64,000 nt of DNA, taken from contig NZ_JAAOXM010000001.1 of assembly GCF_011605345.1 (NCBI RefSeq), positions 1,488,001 through 1,552,000 of the forward strand, read 5' to 3'. The notes under the pieces are model-generated. The model saw only the letters and a list, made by a program, of their open reading frames with translations, had not been told where the DNA came from and made no database searches. Source of the DNA: Burkholderia sp. D-99 (GTDB lineage Bacteria; Pseudomonadota; Gammaproteobacteria; Burkholderiales; Burkholderiaceae). Positions 43,522-52,701 of this stretch are shown here, one piece after another. Each line of letters starts with the position of its first letter. Position 1 is the first letter of the stretch. Made by a program: the position numbers and the translations under genes.

Positions 43522-44549
43522 ACACGTTCGCCCCTGCCTCACCCTCACTCGATGCGTGGCTTCGCGACGCCGGCATCGCCGGTTCAGGCGATATCGCCGT
43601 CGCGCCGCTGTCCGGTGGCCAATCGAATCCGACCTTCGTCGTGCAGACTGGGCACGACCGCCTCGTGCTGCGCAAGCAGCCGGCTGGGCCTTTGCTGCCG
43701 TCGGCCCATGCAATCAACCGTGAATATCGCGTGATGCAGGCGCTGCGAGACAGCGCGGTACCGGTGCCCGACATGATCGCCTTTTGCGACGACGCGTCGA
43801 TCGTCGGCACGCCGTTCTACCTGATGGATTTCGTGGAAGGGCGCGTGATGGTCGATCAGTCGCTGCCCGGCATGCAGGCTTCCGAGCGTGCGGAGATATA
43901 CGGCGAGACGAACAGGGTCATCGCGGCATTGCATGCTGTCGATATTGCCAAAGTCGGGCTCGACAGCTTCGGCAAGAGCGGCAACTACTTCTCCCGCCAG
44001 ATTGCCCGATGGTCGAAGCAGTGCCGCGCATCGACCATTCCGGTCAGCGAGCCGATGAGCAGGCTGATCGCGTGGCTGCCCGACCGTATCCCGGGCGACG
44101 ATGAAACCACGCTTGTCCACGGCGACTTCCGTCTGGACAATCTGGTGTTCCATCCGACCGAACCGCGCGTGCTGGCGGTACTCGACTGGGAACTGTCGAC
44201 GCTCGGTCACCCGCTTGCGGATTTCGCGTATCACTGCATGAGCTGGCGCATCACGCCGACCGTCTGGCGCGGGATCGCCGGGCAGCCGCTCGACACGCTC
44301 GGCATTCCGGCGGAAGCGGCCTATATCGACCGATACGAAGCCGCGACCGGCCGACATGCACGCGAACACTGGGAGTTCTATCTGGCCTACAACCTGTTCC
44401 GCATGGCCGCGATCCTGCATGGGATCGGCGAACGCGCGGCGCAAGGCAATGCTGCTGCAGCCGACGCCGTCGAGACCGCCGCCAAGGCGCTCCCGCTCGC
44501 CGAACTCGGATGGGCGTGCGCGCAGCAGTATGACGCGGCACGACGCTGA
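43518..44549 (+). CDS. Aminoglycoside-phosphotransferase-fold kinase, LvaA / ACAD10-11 kinase-domain-like
   Basis: A 343-residue protein with a complete kinase set: N-lobe SGGQSNPTF and Lys53 (LVLRKQP), Glu in the following helix, HGDFRLDN with catalytic Asp203 and Asn208, and metal-binding Asp223 in VLDWELSTLG. All catalytic residues are present, so it should be active. Its ATGA start overlaps the ACAD stop, so the two are made in equal amounts. By analogy it phosphorylates the 4-hydroxyl of an acyl-CoA. It is not an antibiotic resistance gene. Confidence 0.88.
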   Translation: MNTFAPASPSLDAWLRDAGIAGSGDIAVAPLSGGQSNPTFVVQTGHDRLVLRKQPAGPLLPSAHAINREYRVMQALRDSAVPVPDMIAFCDDASIVGTPFYLMDFVEGRVMVDQSLPGMQASERAEIYGETNRVIAALHAVDIAKVGLDSFGKSGNYFSRQIARWSKQCRASTIPVSEPMSRLIAWLPDRIPGDDETTLVHGDFRLDNLVFHPTEPRVLAVLDWELSTLGHPLADFAYHCMSWRITPTVWRGIAGQPLDTLGIPAEAAYIDRYEAATGRHAREHWEFYLAYNLFRMAAILHGIGERAAQGNAAAADAVETAAKALPLAELGWACAQQYDAARR

Positions 44550-44578
44550 CGCACCCCGGCGCACCGGGAGCGTTTGCG

Positions 44579-45649
44579 TTACGAGCGCATGGCCCGATAC
44601 CAAGCGACGCCGTGCTCGTCCGTCACACACGTCGCCTTCCGTTGCGCGATCAGGTAATTCAGGCACGCGATGGCCTCGCCCGTCGCCATGTGCAGCAGGG
44701 ACGACTGCGCCTCGCTGATCGGGCGCGAGAACAGCGCGGGGAATGTGTCGACGACGCGCTGCGGTTCACCGAGCAGCGCCAGCAATCGTGCGAAGGCGCG
44801 CTGCTGGCTGTCCGCCAATGCGGCGATACGCGCGTGCAGCCCTCTGAAGCACTCGCCATGCGCCGGCAACACCAACACGTCGTCGGGTACCTCGCGCCGG
44901 ATCTTCTCGAGCGATTCGAGCCACTCGGCCATCGGATTCGCGTCCGGCTCGGTCGGTGTCACGGACACGTTCGACGAAATGCGCGGCAACACCTGATCGC
45001 CGGAGATCAGGATACGCAGCGCGGGGCAGTACAAGCACGCATGTTCGGGTGAATGCCCACTGCCCACGATCACGCGCCACTCGTGAGCACCGATCGTCAA
45101 TGTATCGCCATCGCGCAATCGCCGATAGCTGTCGGGCAACGCATGGACATGCTTGCCGAACGCCCCGAAGCGGGCCCGGTACGTTTCGACCGATAAATCG
45201 CTCCAGCCCGCGCGGCGCAGGAAGGCGATCGCATCGGCCGGCGCTTCGCGCCCGGTATCAGACACCAGCATCCGGCACGACAGGTATTCGAGGCGGGTCA
45301 TCCACAGACGGATACCGAACTTGCGCGTGAGCCAGCCGGCCAGACCGATGTGATCGGGATGCAGGTGCGTGACGAACACGCGCGTCATCGGCCGTCCGTC
45401 GCTCTTTGCAAACAGTGCCCGCCACGCAACGATCGCATCTTCGGTGCAGGCGCCCGTATCGACGATCGCCCAGCCGTCGCCGTCGTCGAGCGCCCACAGG
45501 TTGATGTGATCGAGCGCATAAGGCAACGGCATGCGAAACCAGTGGATGCCGGGGGCGACCTCCACCGGCTGCGCAGCAGCAGGCGGAGCGTCGAACGGAT
45601 AGTCGAGCGCTGCTTTCGGCGGCGCTTCAATCGGCTTTTCCTGGGCCAT
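44579..45649 (-). CDS. Metallo-beta-lactamase-fold hydrolase
   Basis: A 356-residue cytoplasmic MBL protein: THLHPDHIG gives His95, His97, Asp99 and His100; GHSPEH, SGDQVLP and LPAHGE complete the metal site. The C-terminal helical part is typical of glyoxalase-II-like or lactonase relatives. GGAGGGAG precedes ATG 45649. It is the last gene of the FadB operon and converges on the kinase gene 29 bases away. Thioester or lactone hydrolysis is likely; a second, unlike MBL is at 4285. Confidence 0.85.
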   Translation of the reverse strand: MAQEKPIEAPPKAALDYPFDAPPAAAQPVEVAPGIHWFRMPLPYALDHINLWALDDGDGWAIVDTGACTEDAIVAWRALFAKSDGRPMTRVFVTHLHPDHIGLAGWLTRKFGIRLWMTRLEYLSCRMLVSDTGREAPADAIAFLRRAGWSDLSVETYRARFGAFGKHVHALPDSYRRLRDGDTLTIGAHEWRVIVGSGHSPEHACLYCPALRILISGDQVLPRISSNVSVTPTEPDANPMAEWLESLEKIRREVPDDVLVLPAHGECFRGLHARIAALADSQQRAFARLLALLGEPQRVVDTFPALFSRPISEAQSSLLHMATGEAIACLNYLIAQRKATCVTDEHGVAWYRAMRS

Positions 45650-45765
45650 CGTGCTCCCTCCAGGAGATTTCAATGAATGTGCATTACGGGCCAGTATGCG
45701 CCGCCCGGCAGTACACTGTCGGATCCGGTACGACGCGCGGCGCCGGCCGCGCCGATCCACCCGCG

Positions 45766-46860
45766 CTATGCGGCTTGTACGAGCCCCTGCAACGACGCTG
45801 CGTGACGCCGCACGCGGCCCGGCGTGCCGTACAGCGTTCGATCGAACGCGATCCGCTTGTACCAGTAGTGCAGCCCGAGTTCGTCGGTGATACCGATCCC
45901 GCCGTGGACCTCGATGGCCGTGCGCGCGACGAACTGTGCGGCATCCCCCACGAGTGCCTTCGCGTGCGCCGCATACAGCGGCGCATCGTCCGGCATCACG
46001 TCGAACGCATGAGCGGCATACCAGACCAGCGCACGCGTCGGTTCCAGTTCGGTCGCCATCTCGGCACACATATGCTTGACCGCCTGAAACGTTCCGATCA
46101 GCCGGCCAAACTGGCTGCGCTCCTTCGTGTAAGCCACCGCATCGTCGATCATGCGCCATCCGGCGCCGAGCGCGTCGGCAGCCAGCATGATCCATGCCGC
46201 ATCCCGTAACCTCGCGTGCACACGGGCGTCCGCGCGCGGCAGCGTCTGCGCCTCGACTCGATCCAGCGCGAGTTCGACGGTCGGCCGCGTGCCGTCAATC
46301 GCGCTCAACGGCCTGCGCTGCACGCCGTTCGTCCTCGCGTCCACCAGGTACAGCGCACCCGATGTATCAGCAACGAGCCACGCATCGGCCTGCATGCCGT
46401 CCACGACGAACAGCGCGGTGCCGCTCAATCTGCCATTCACGCAGCGCAGCCCGGCGGCGTCGCGCACGCCGCTCCATGCCTCGCCGAATCCGACACCGAC
46501 GATGCATTCGCCCGTCGCCATCCGCGGCAACCATTCCGCTTGCTGACTTGCGCTACCGGCCTCACGCAGCGCCAATGTTGCGAGGACCACACTGCCGAGG
46601 AACGGCACTGGCGCGGCGGCGCGCCCCAGCTCCTCGGACACGAGCGCGGCATCGAGCACGGACAGTTCGAGCCCGCCAAAGGTTTCCGGCACGAGCAGCG
46701 CCGGAATGCCCAGCTCGCACAACGTGCGCCAGACTTCCCGATTCATCGGGCATGCACCGTCGACGGTGGCGCGGACGCGCGACAGCGTGCATTCGCCGAC
46801 CAGTGCACGTCGCAGGCTGTCGGCCAGCATGACCTGGTCTTGAGAAAGCGCAAATTCCAT
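45766..46860 (-). CDS. Acyl-CoA dehydrogenase-like subunit (FadE28/ChsE-beta type, probably non-catalytic)
   Basis: A 364-residue ACAD-fold protein with a weakened signature (VGVGFGEAWSGV) and, at the usual catalytic position, LYGTPGRVR, where the Glu is Gly. It lies 17 bases behind a second ACAD gene. This matches the alpha2beta2 ACADs of sterol side-chain breakdown, where two short-chain genes sit together and each subunit supplies part of one active site. AGGAGAC precedes ATG 46860. Confidence 0.85.
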   Translation of the reverse strand: MEFALSQDQVMLADSLRRALVGECTLSRVRATVDGACPMNREVWRTLCELGIPALLVPETFGGLELSVLDAALVSEELGRAAAPVPFLGSVVLATLALREAGSASQQAEWLPRMATGECIVGVGFGEAWSGVRDAAGLRCVNGRLSGTALFVVDGMQADAWLVADTSGALYLVDARTNGVQRRPLSAIDGTRPTVELALDRVEAQTLPRADARVHARLRDAAWIMLAADALGAGWRMIDDAVAYTKERSQFGRLIGTFQAVKHMCAEMATELEPTRALVWYAAHAFDVMPDDAPLYAAHAKALVGDAAQFVARTAIEVHGGIGITDELGLHYWYKRIAFDRTLYGTPGRVRRHAASLQGLVQAA

Positions 46861-46877
46861 GATTCGTCTCCTGTCGC

Positions 46878-48068
46878 TCAGATCGCCAGCTTCGGCTCGC
46901 GCGGCATCTCGAGGCCGCGCTCCGCAATGATGTTCTTCTGAATCTGTGCAGTGCCGCCGCCAATGATCAGTCCAAGGTCGAATCCTTCGCGATGCTGCCA
47001 TTCCCCGCCGGCGCGCACGCGCGGGTCTGCCTCGGTCAGCATGCCGATTTCACCGAGCGCGTCGAGCGCGAGCACGTCGATCTGATAGCGGGTCTCGCAT
47101 CCATACAGCTTCGTGACGAGCCCCGGCAGACCCGGGTCCTCCTTGCGGCTCGCGTGCGTGAGCAGACGCATGCCGTGACAATGCTGCGCCAGCACGCGGC
47201 CCTGGAGCCGCATCAGCCGGTCGCCCAGGAGCGGATCGTTCATCACCGGGTCGCCGTCGACCGTCTCGCTGCGCATCAGGTTCGCCAGCTCGCTGTAACG
47301 ACCGAGCAGCGCGGCCGGATTGGCAAGGTACGCGCGCTCATGGCAAAGCGTTGCGTTGGCAACGGCCCAGCCGTCCCCGCGTTTCCCGACGATCTGCTGC
47401 TGCGGCACGCGCACGTCGGTAAAGAAGACTTCGTTGAATTCGGCACGTCCCGTCATCGTCTTCAACGGACGGATCGTGATACCGGCAGTCTTCATCGAGA
47501 ACAGCAGGTAACTGATGCCCGCATGCTTCGGCGCCTCGCGTTCGGTGCGAACCAGGCAGAAGATCATGTCGGCCTCGTGCGCAGTCGACGTCCAGATCTT
47601 CTGGCCGTTGACGATGAAATCGTCTCCGTCCTCGACGCCGCGCGTCTGCAGCGAAGCGAGATCGGATCCCGCATTGGGCTCCGAATAGCCCTGACACCAC
47701 ACCAGTTCGCCGCGAAGGGTCGGCGCGATCAGTTCGCGCTTCTGCGCATCGGTACCGAGCTCGAGCAGCGTCGGCACCAGCATCGAGATGCCCTGGCTGC
47801 CGAGCCCGAGCGGCACGCCGGCACGCGCGAACTCCTCGGTGATCAGGTGCTGCTCCATGACGTCCGGTTCCGCACCGTAGCCGCCATACTCCCGCGGGAC
47901 CGTGCGGCCGGCATAGCCGTGTTCGAGCAGCAGCTTCTGCCACGCGATCTGCGCTGGCCCGGGGCGGCGGCCATGCTGCAGCGTGGCCGCCTCGTGACGG
48001 TGGCGCGCGAGAAATGCACGGACTTCGCCGCGCAGCGACTCATGTCTGGGGTGAAGCTTGAGGTCCAT
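46878..48068 (-). CDS. Acyl-CoA dehydrogenase-like subunit (FadE29/ChsE-alpha type, probably catalytic)
   Basis: A 396-residue ACAD: signature QGYSEPNAGSDLASL, WTSTAHEADMIF, and the C-terminal GGGTAQIQKNIIAERGLEMPRE, typical of the FadE28/29 group. The catalytic Glu is not in the C-terminal loop, so it is probably the helix-G residue in LCHERA. It likely forms a heterotetramer with the product of the next gene. Start 48068 gives the family N-terminus MDLKLHP; another ATG is 30 bases upstream. Confidence 0.87.
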   Translation of the reverse strand: MDLKLHPRHESLRGEVRAFLARHRHEAATLQHGRRPGPAQIAWQKLLLEHGYAGRTVPREYGGYGAEPDVMEQHLITEEFARAGVPLGLGSQGISMLVPTLLELGTDAQKRELIAPTLRGELVWCQGYSEPNAGSDLASLQTRGVEDGDDFIVNGQKIWTSTAHEADMIFCLVRTEREAPKHAGISYLLFSMKTAGITIRPLKTMTGRAEFNEVFFTDVRVPQQQIVGKRGDGWAVANATLCHERAYLANPAALLGRYSELANLMRSETVDGDPVMNDPLLGDRLMRLQGRVLAQHCHGMRLLTHASRKEDPGLPGLVTKLYGCETRYQIDVLALDALGEIGMLTEADPRVRAGGEWQHREGFDLGLIIGGGTAQIQKNIIAERGLEMPREPKLAI

Positions 48069-48194
48069 GTAAAGGCCTGTCGTAATGTTCCGATGCAATG
48101 TTGAACCGTGCCGCGCCGGTCGACGGACGACTGTCGGACCGAACGCCTGGCTCCCTGTCCTGCCTGTCGACCGAAAGCGGGCACCCCTACGCTG

Positions 48195-49364
48195 CTATTC
48201 CAGCTTGTCCGACAATCCAAGCGAGCGCCCGATGATCTCGAGCATGACTTCCGACGTGCCGGCGAAGATTCGCGACACGCGTGCGTCGCGATACATCCGG
48301 CTGATCCGGTATTCCTCCATGTAACCGGCGCCGCCATGCAACTGAAGGCAATCGTCGATCACACGGTTTTCCAGTTCCGATGTGAGGAGCTTGGCCGACG
48401 CCGCTGTCGCCGCCGTCAGGCGTCCGGCGTTGTGCTCGATGACGAGCGCATCGATCCACGTCTGCATCGCATCGAGTTCCGCGCGCCGGCGGGCCAGCAC
48501 GAACCGCGTGTTTTGCAGGGCCCCGAGCGGGCGCCCGAACGCACGCCGCTCTTTCACGAACGGCAGCGTCAGGTCGAACGCTACCTGCGCGTGCGCGATC
48601 GACTGGCACGCGCTCAGCAGGCGTTCCTCTGCCAGACCTTCGGTCAGGTAAGCGAAACCGCACGCGGGGTCGCCCAGCACGTTCGAGCTGGGCACCCAGA
48701 CGTCCTCGAAAAATAGCTCGGTCGTATCCTGCGCATCGAGCCCGAGCTTGCTCAACCGTTCGCCGCACTCGAAGCCCTTCATTCCGCGTTCGACGACGAA
48801 GATTCCGAACGCGCGGCGCTCGTCCGGGTTCGTCCGCGCCACGACGAGCACCGCATCGGCATTCAGCCCGTTCGATATGTATGTTTTCGTGCCGTTGATG
48901 AGCCACCCGCCGTCCCGGCGCTCGGCGCGAGTACGGATCCCGGCCAGGTCGGAGCCTGCCTGCGGCTCGGTCATCGCAACGGCAAGAATCGTCGTACCGC
49001 GGGCAGCGCCCGCCAGCCACCGATGCTTCTGTTCGTCGTTCCCGAGGCGTCCGATGTAAGGTGCCACCAAGCGCGAATGGAGCGTCAGGTACACGCCGAT
49101 GTCGCCATGGCGGATCATTTCCTCGTACAGAATCTGCTCGTAGCGGAAATCAGCCATCCCGGCGCCGCCGTACGCTTCGTCGGCCCACATCAGCAACAGG
49201 CCGTTCGCGCCGGCCTTCTCGAAGATTGCCCGATCGCAACAGCCCCGCGCACGCCACTCATGCACATGCGGCGCAACTTCCTTCTGAATGAATCGGGAGA
49301 CTGCATCCCGGAACTGCTCGTGTTCGGGATCGAAGATAAGGCGGCGTGTCGAGGACTGGGACAT
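48195..49364 (-). CDS. Acyl-CoA dehydrogenase, long-chain type
   Basis: A 389-residue ACAD: VAMTEPQAGSDLAGIRTRAERRD-type signature region, LAEERLLSACQ with the probable helix-G catalytic Glu as in long-chain ACADs, and a C-terminal IFAGTSEVMLEIIGRSLGL lacking Glu at the alternative position. It is the third ACAD in the FadB operon, 126 bases before the heteromeric pair, and probably handles an earlier, longer intermediate. The start at 49364 gives the family length. Confidence 0.88.
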   Translation of the reverse strand: MSQSSTRRLIFDPEHEQFRDAVSRFIQKEVAPHVHEWRARGCCDRAIFEKAGANGLLLMWADEAYGGAGMADFRYEQILYEEMIRHGDIGVYLTLHSRLVAPYIGRLGNDEQKHRWLAGAARGTTILAVAMTEPQAGSDLAGIRTRAERRDGGWLINGTKTYISNGLNADAVLVVARTNPDERRAFGIFVVERGMKGFECGERLSKLGLDAQDTTELFFEDVWVPSSNVLGDPACGFAYLTEGLAEERLLSACQSIAHAQVAFDLTLPFVKERRAFGRPLGALQNTRFVLARRRAELDAMQTWIDALVIEHNAGRLTAATAASAKLLTSELENRVIDDCLQLHGGAGYMEEYRISRMYRDARVSRIFAGTSEVMLEIIGRSLGLSDKLE

Positions 49365-49516
49365 GGTGTTCAAACGTGAATGTGAGGGTTGCCGACGGCG
49401 ATTCTCCGCCGGACGTCCGTGTCGAGCATGTCGGCCCGGGAGCCGTCCGTATTGCCGCCATGTCCGGCAGGCGAAGCGATCGGCTCGATGGACACCGGTC
49501 ACCTCGCCGTCCTTGA

Positions 49517-50299
49517 TCAGCGCGGTGCCATGCGGATCGCGCCGTCCAGTCGGACACACTCGCCGTTGAAATAGCCGTTCACGATCATCGTTTCGACGAG
49601 CTGTGCGAATTCCGCCGGCTGGCCGAAGCGCTTCGGAAAAGGCACCGATGCAGCCAGCGCCTCCTTGACGTTGTCAGGTGCCGCCTGCATTAGCGGCGTA
49701 TCGAAGATGCCGGGCATGACCGTGTTGACGCGTATGCCTTCGCTCATCAGATCACGCGCGATCGGCAACGTCATGCCGGTCAATGCAGCCTTCGAAGCGC
49801 TGTATGCCGCCTGCCCCATCTGCCCGTCCTGTGCCGCCACGGACGCCGTATTGACGACGACCCCGCGTTCGCCGTCTTCCAATGGCTCGAGCTTCAGCAT
49901 GCCGGCCGCCGATTTCGCGATGCAGCGGAATGTCCCGACCAGATTGATTTGTAGGATTCTGTCGAAGCTGTCAATTGGAAAATGCCGAATCTCGCCGGTC
50001 TTCCGGTCGCGGCCCACCGTCTTTGCGGTGAAACCGGTGCCGGCGCAATTGACCAGTACGCGCTCCTGGCCGTGCGCGGCGCGCGCGGCAGCGAATGCCG
50101 CGTCGACCTGCTCGTCGGACGTGACGTCGACCTTGCAGAACAAGCCGCCGATTTCCCGCGCCAGCGCTTCGCCCTGTTCGACGCTCATGTCGAACAGGGC
50201 GACCTTCACGCCGTGAGCCGCGAGGCGGCGTGCAGTCGCGGCGCCGAGGCCCGATGCGCCCCCCGTAACGATGGCGGCGGTGCATGAGTTCAGTTGCAT
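49517..50299 (-). CDS. SDR-family 3-hydroxyacyl-CoA dehydrogenase (HSD17B10-like)
   Basis: A 260-residue SDR: TGGASGLGAATA at 12-23, LVNCAG, Ser153, Tyr166 and Lys170 (AAYSASK). The insertion GRDRKTGEIRHFPIDSFDRILQINL and the ending NGYFNGECVRLDGAIRM are typical of 2-methyl-3-hydroxybutyryl-CoA/type-2 3-hydroxyacyl-CoA dehydrogenases, which fits branched substrates. AAGGAGACGCC precedes ATG 50299. It lies 122 bases after the FadB-like gene. Confidence 0.9.
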   Translation of the reverse strand: MQLNSCTAAIVTGGASGLGAATARRLAAHGVKVALFDMSVEQGEALAREIGGLFCKVDVTSDEQVDAAFAAARAAHGQERVLVNCAGTGFTAKTVGRDRKTGEIRHFPIDSFDRILQINLVGTFRCIAKSAAGMLKLEPLEDGERGVVVNTASVAAQDGQMGQAAYSASKAALTGMTLPIARDLMSEGIRVNTVMPGIFDTPLMQAAPDNVKEALAASVPFPKRFGQPAEFAQLVETMIVNGYFNGECVRLDGAIRMAPR

Positions 50300-50421
50300 G
50301 GCGTCTCCTTGAATCCTTTCAGTGGGAACCGACCTTCGATCGGTTCGGAACGGTTGTCTTCCGCTCGACGTATTGCCCGCACACGGGTGCAAGGTCGAGT
50401 GAAGCTGCAATCCCGCGTGTA

Positions 50422-52575
50422 TCACGCAGGGTAGTAACGAGCCCCTGCCGCCGCCATCGCACGCATGGTCGGTGTCGCGACATAGGTCGCGCCGAGCTCG
50501 GCGTGGCGGTCGCACATTGCGACGACGTGATCGAGACCGAGCCAGTCGGCATACTTGAGCGCGCCGCCGGCGTGCACGGGAAAACCGAGCCCCAGGACGA
50601 GTGCCATATCCAGTTCGATTGCGGTCGCGACTACGCACTCATCGAGCACACGCGCCGCTTCGACGATCATCGGCAGCATCATGCGTTCGATGATCACGTC
50701 GTCCGGGAATGCGCGCGGGCCATTCGATTGAAGGGTCGCGACCAGCGCATGGGCATCCGGCGATGAGCACTTCGACGGCCGCCCCGCCCGGGCGGCGTCG
50801 TACCGATAGAATCCCTCGCCCGATTTCTGCCCGTAGCGTTGCCGTTCGACCATCAGTCCGAGTGCACTGCCGCCGACCGGCGGCATCCGGTCGCGGTAGC
50901 CGGCACCGATCACGTCGACGACACGGTCGAGCACGTCCATCCCGATCACGTCCAGCAAGTACGCCGGCCCCATCGGCCAGCCGAAACCCTCCATCGCGCG
51001 ATCGACGGTTTCGAAATCGGCGCCGTCCTCCAGCAGACGAAGAAATGCATTGACGTAGGGCATCAGCACGCGGTTGACGACGAAACCCGGACAGTCGCGC
51101 ACGATGATCGGGGTCTTGCCCAATGCAACTGCGTACCCCGCTGCCGTCGCCACTGCCGCGTCGCTCGTCCGGCTGCCGCGTACCACCTCGACCAGTCGCA
51201 TCTTCGACACCGGATTGAAGAAATGCATGCCGACAAGCTGCTCCGGACGCGCTAGCGAGCGGGCCAGTTCATCGATACCGAGGCTCGACGTGTTCGAAGC
51301 CAGCACCGTATCGGCAGGCACCAACCGCTCGAGTTCGGCGAGTACGCTACGCTTGACATCAGGATGCTCGACTACGGCCTCGATGGCAAAGTCGACCTCA
51401 TCCAGGCCGGCATCGTCGTGTTGTGGCGTGATCGACGCGTAACTATCGTCAGCCTGCCCAAGGCCGGGCCAGCCGCTCTGCACATGCTGCTCCAGTTGCT
51501 TGCGAACCGCGTCCATTCCTGCGTCGAGCCGTGCTTGCGAGATGTCCTTCATGCGCGTCGGGATGCCATGGAGTGCGTTCGCGTACGCAATTCCACCGCC
51601 CATCGTTCCGGCACCGATCACGGCAGCCCGCGAAACCGGCCTTGCCGCCTGCGCGGAACGTTTGACCTGCTTCTTGAGCACCTGCTCATTGAGAAAAATC
51701 TGGACCAGCGACGCAGCTGCTTGTGTACGTGCGACACGGCCGAATGAATCGGCTTCGTTATCGAGTGCGTCCTCAAGATCGTGCACTGCGGCGCGCTCCA
51801 TCGTCTCGGCCGCAATTGCAGCGGCGGGTCGGTTCAGGTCGTGCAGTGCGCTGATCCTGGAACGGGCGCGGTCGATAACATCCGCTGCCTCGCGCGCCGA
51901 TATCGGCAGGCACACCTTCTTGCGTCGTTGCGCAGCTCGCCAGTCAATTTCGCCTGTCGCCGCGCGGCGCAGCCATGCGAGCGCGGTCTCTCTCAGCGCA
52001 TCGGGCGCAACGACTTCATCCACCACGCCTGCCGCGATCGCCGCATTACCATCGAACGACTGCCCCGTGGCAACCCAGTCGATCGCGGCGGCCAGACCGG
52101 CCACGCGCGATAGCCGGGCCGTGCCGCCCAGCCCCGGAATCAACCCGAGCGAGACTTCCGGGAGCCCGACCCGGGCATTCGACGCCATCACGCGAAACGC
52201 GCCGAGCAGCGCCAGTTCGAGCCCGCCGCCGAGCGCATAGCCGTTGATCGCAATCACGCTCGGAACGGGGAGATCCTCAAACGTGGTCACATGCGCGTCG
52301 TTCGTGCGTACGGCAGTGGCAATTGCGTCCGCGGATTGTCGGAACATCGCAGAAAACTCCGTGATGTCGGCGCCGACGATGAATACGTCCTTTGCGCTTG
52401 TCACAAGCACGCCGCGCACTGCTGACGTCGCGGCAATACATACCGTCGCCTTCTGAAATTCGTCGATCGTGCGAGCGTCCAGCTTGTTGATCGCGGCATC
52501 GCGTCGATCGAATCGCAACTCGACAAATCCGTCGACCAACGGCAGCACGCTGATGTTTTCACCTTGAAACAACAA
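50422..52575 (-). CDS. FadB-like fatty oxidation complex alpha chain (enoyl-CoA hydratase / 3-hydroxyacyl-CoA dehydrogenase)
   Basis: A 717-residue bifunctional enzyme. The N-terminal crotonase part has INGYALGGGLELAL and GLPEVSLGLIPGLGGTARLSR with both Glu residues. The NAD part has VIGAGTMGGGIAY near 320, ASNTSSLGI, and GMHFFNPVSKM with the catalytic His. A C-terminal helical domain follows. I place the start at TTG 52575: it gives the family opening MLFQG and lies five bases after GGAGG, which would otherwise be inside the coding sequence. It is first in an operon of six genes, with a regulon palindrome upstream. Confidence 0.92.
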   Translation of the reverse strand: MLFQGENISVLPLVDGFVELRFDRRDAAINKLDARTIDEFQKATVCIAATSAVRGVLVTSAKDVFIVGADITEFSAMFRQSADAIATAVRTNDAHVTTFEDLPVPSVIAINGYALGGGLELALLGAFRVMASNARVGLPEVSLGLIPGLGGTARLSRVAGLAAAIDWVATGQSFDGNAAIAAGVVDEVVAPDALRETALAWLRRAATGEIDWRAAQRRKKVCLPISAREAADVIDRARSRISALHDLNRPAAAIAAETMERAAVHDLEDALDNEADSFGRVARTQAAASLVQIFLNEQVLKKQVKRSAQAARPVSRAAVIGAGTMGGGIAYANALHGIPTRMKDISQARLDAGMDAVRKQLEQHVQSGWPGLGQADDSYASITPQHDDAGLDEVDFAIEAVVEHPDVKRSVLAELERLVPADTVLASNTSSLGIDELARSLARPEQLVGMHFFNPVSKMRLVEVVRGSRTSDAAVATAAGYAVALGKTPIIVRDCPGFVVNRVLMPYVNAFLRLLEDGADFETVDRAMEGFGWPMGPAYLLDVIGMDVLDRVVDVIGAGYRDRMPPVGGSALGLMVERQRYGQKSGEGFYRYDAARAGRPSKCSSPDAHALVATLQSNGPRAFPDDVIIERMMLPMIVEAARVLDECVVATAIELDMALVLGLGFPVHAGGALKYADWLGLDHVVAMCDRHAELGATYVATPTMRAMAAAGARYYPA

Positions 52576-52580
52576 ACTTT

Positions 52581-52585
52581 CCTCC
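52581..52585 (-). promoter_or_regulatory. Ribosome binding site deciding the TTG start of the FadB-like gene
   Basis: GGAGG on the minus strand, five bases before TTG 52575. It rules out the TTG at 52587, which would put this site inside the gene. Confidence 0.6.
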
Positions 52586-52639
52586 AATCGTTCGCTACTA
52601 CTCGATGCGAACCAGTGTAGGCAAGCGCACTCCCGAACT

Positions 52640-52659
52640 CATCGTCGGAAGCGACGAAT
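52640..52659. promoter_or_regulatory. Regulon palindrome E
   Basis: CATCGTCG-GAAG-CGACGAAT: the right arm is perfect and the left arm is perfect except for the second T (A) and the first base. It lies 65-84 bases upstream of the FadB-like start. Nearby are GACGA-G-TCGTC (52665-52675) and a lone half-site ATTCGTCG at 52686-52693. Confidence 0.68.
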
Positions 52660-52701
52660 CGCACGACGAGTCGTCCGGGCCATGCATTCGTCGGCGCAAA
52701 C

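Noticed and set aside
43518-44549. Antibiotic (aminoglycoside) resistance gene
   Set aside because: Only the kinase fold is shared; overlap with an ACAD10/11-like gene in a catabolic operon points to acyl-CoA metabolism.
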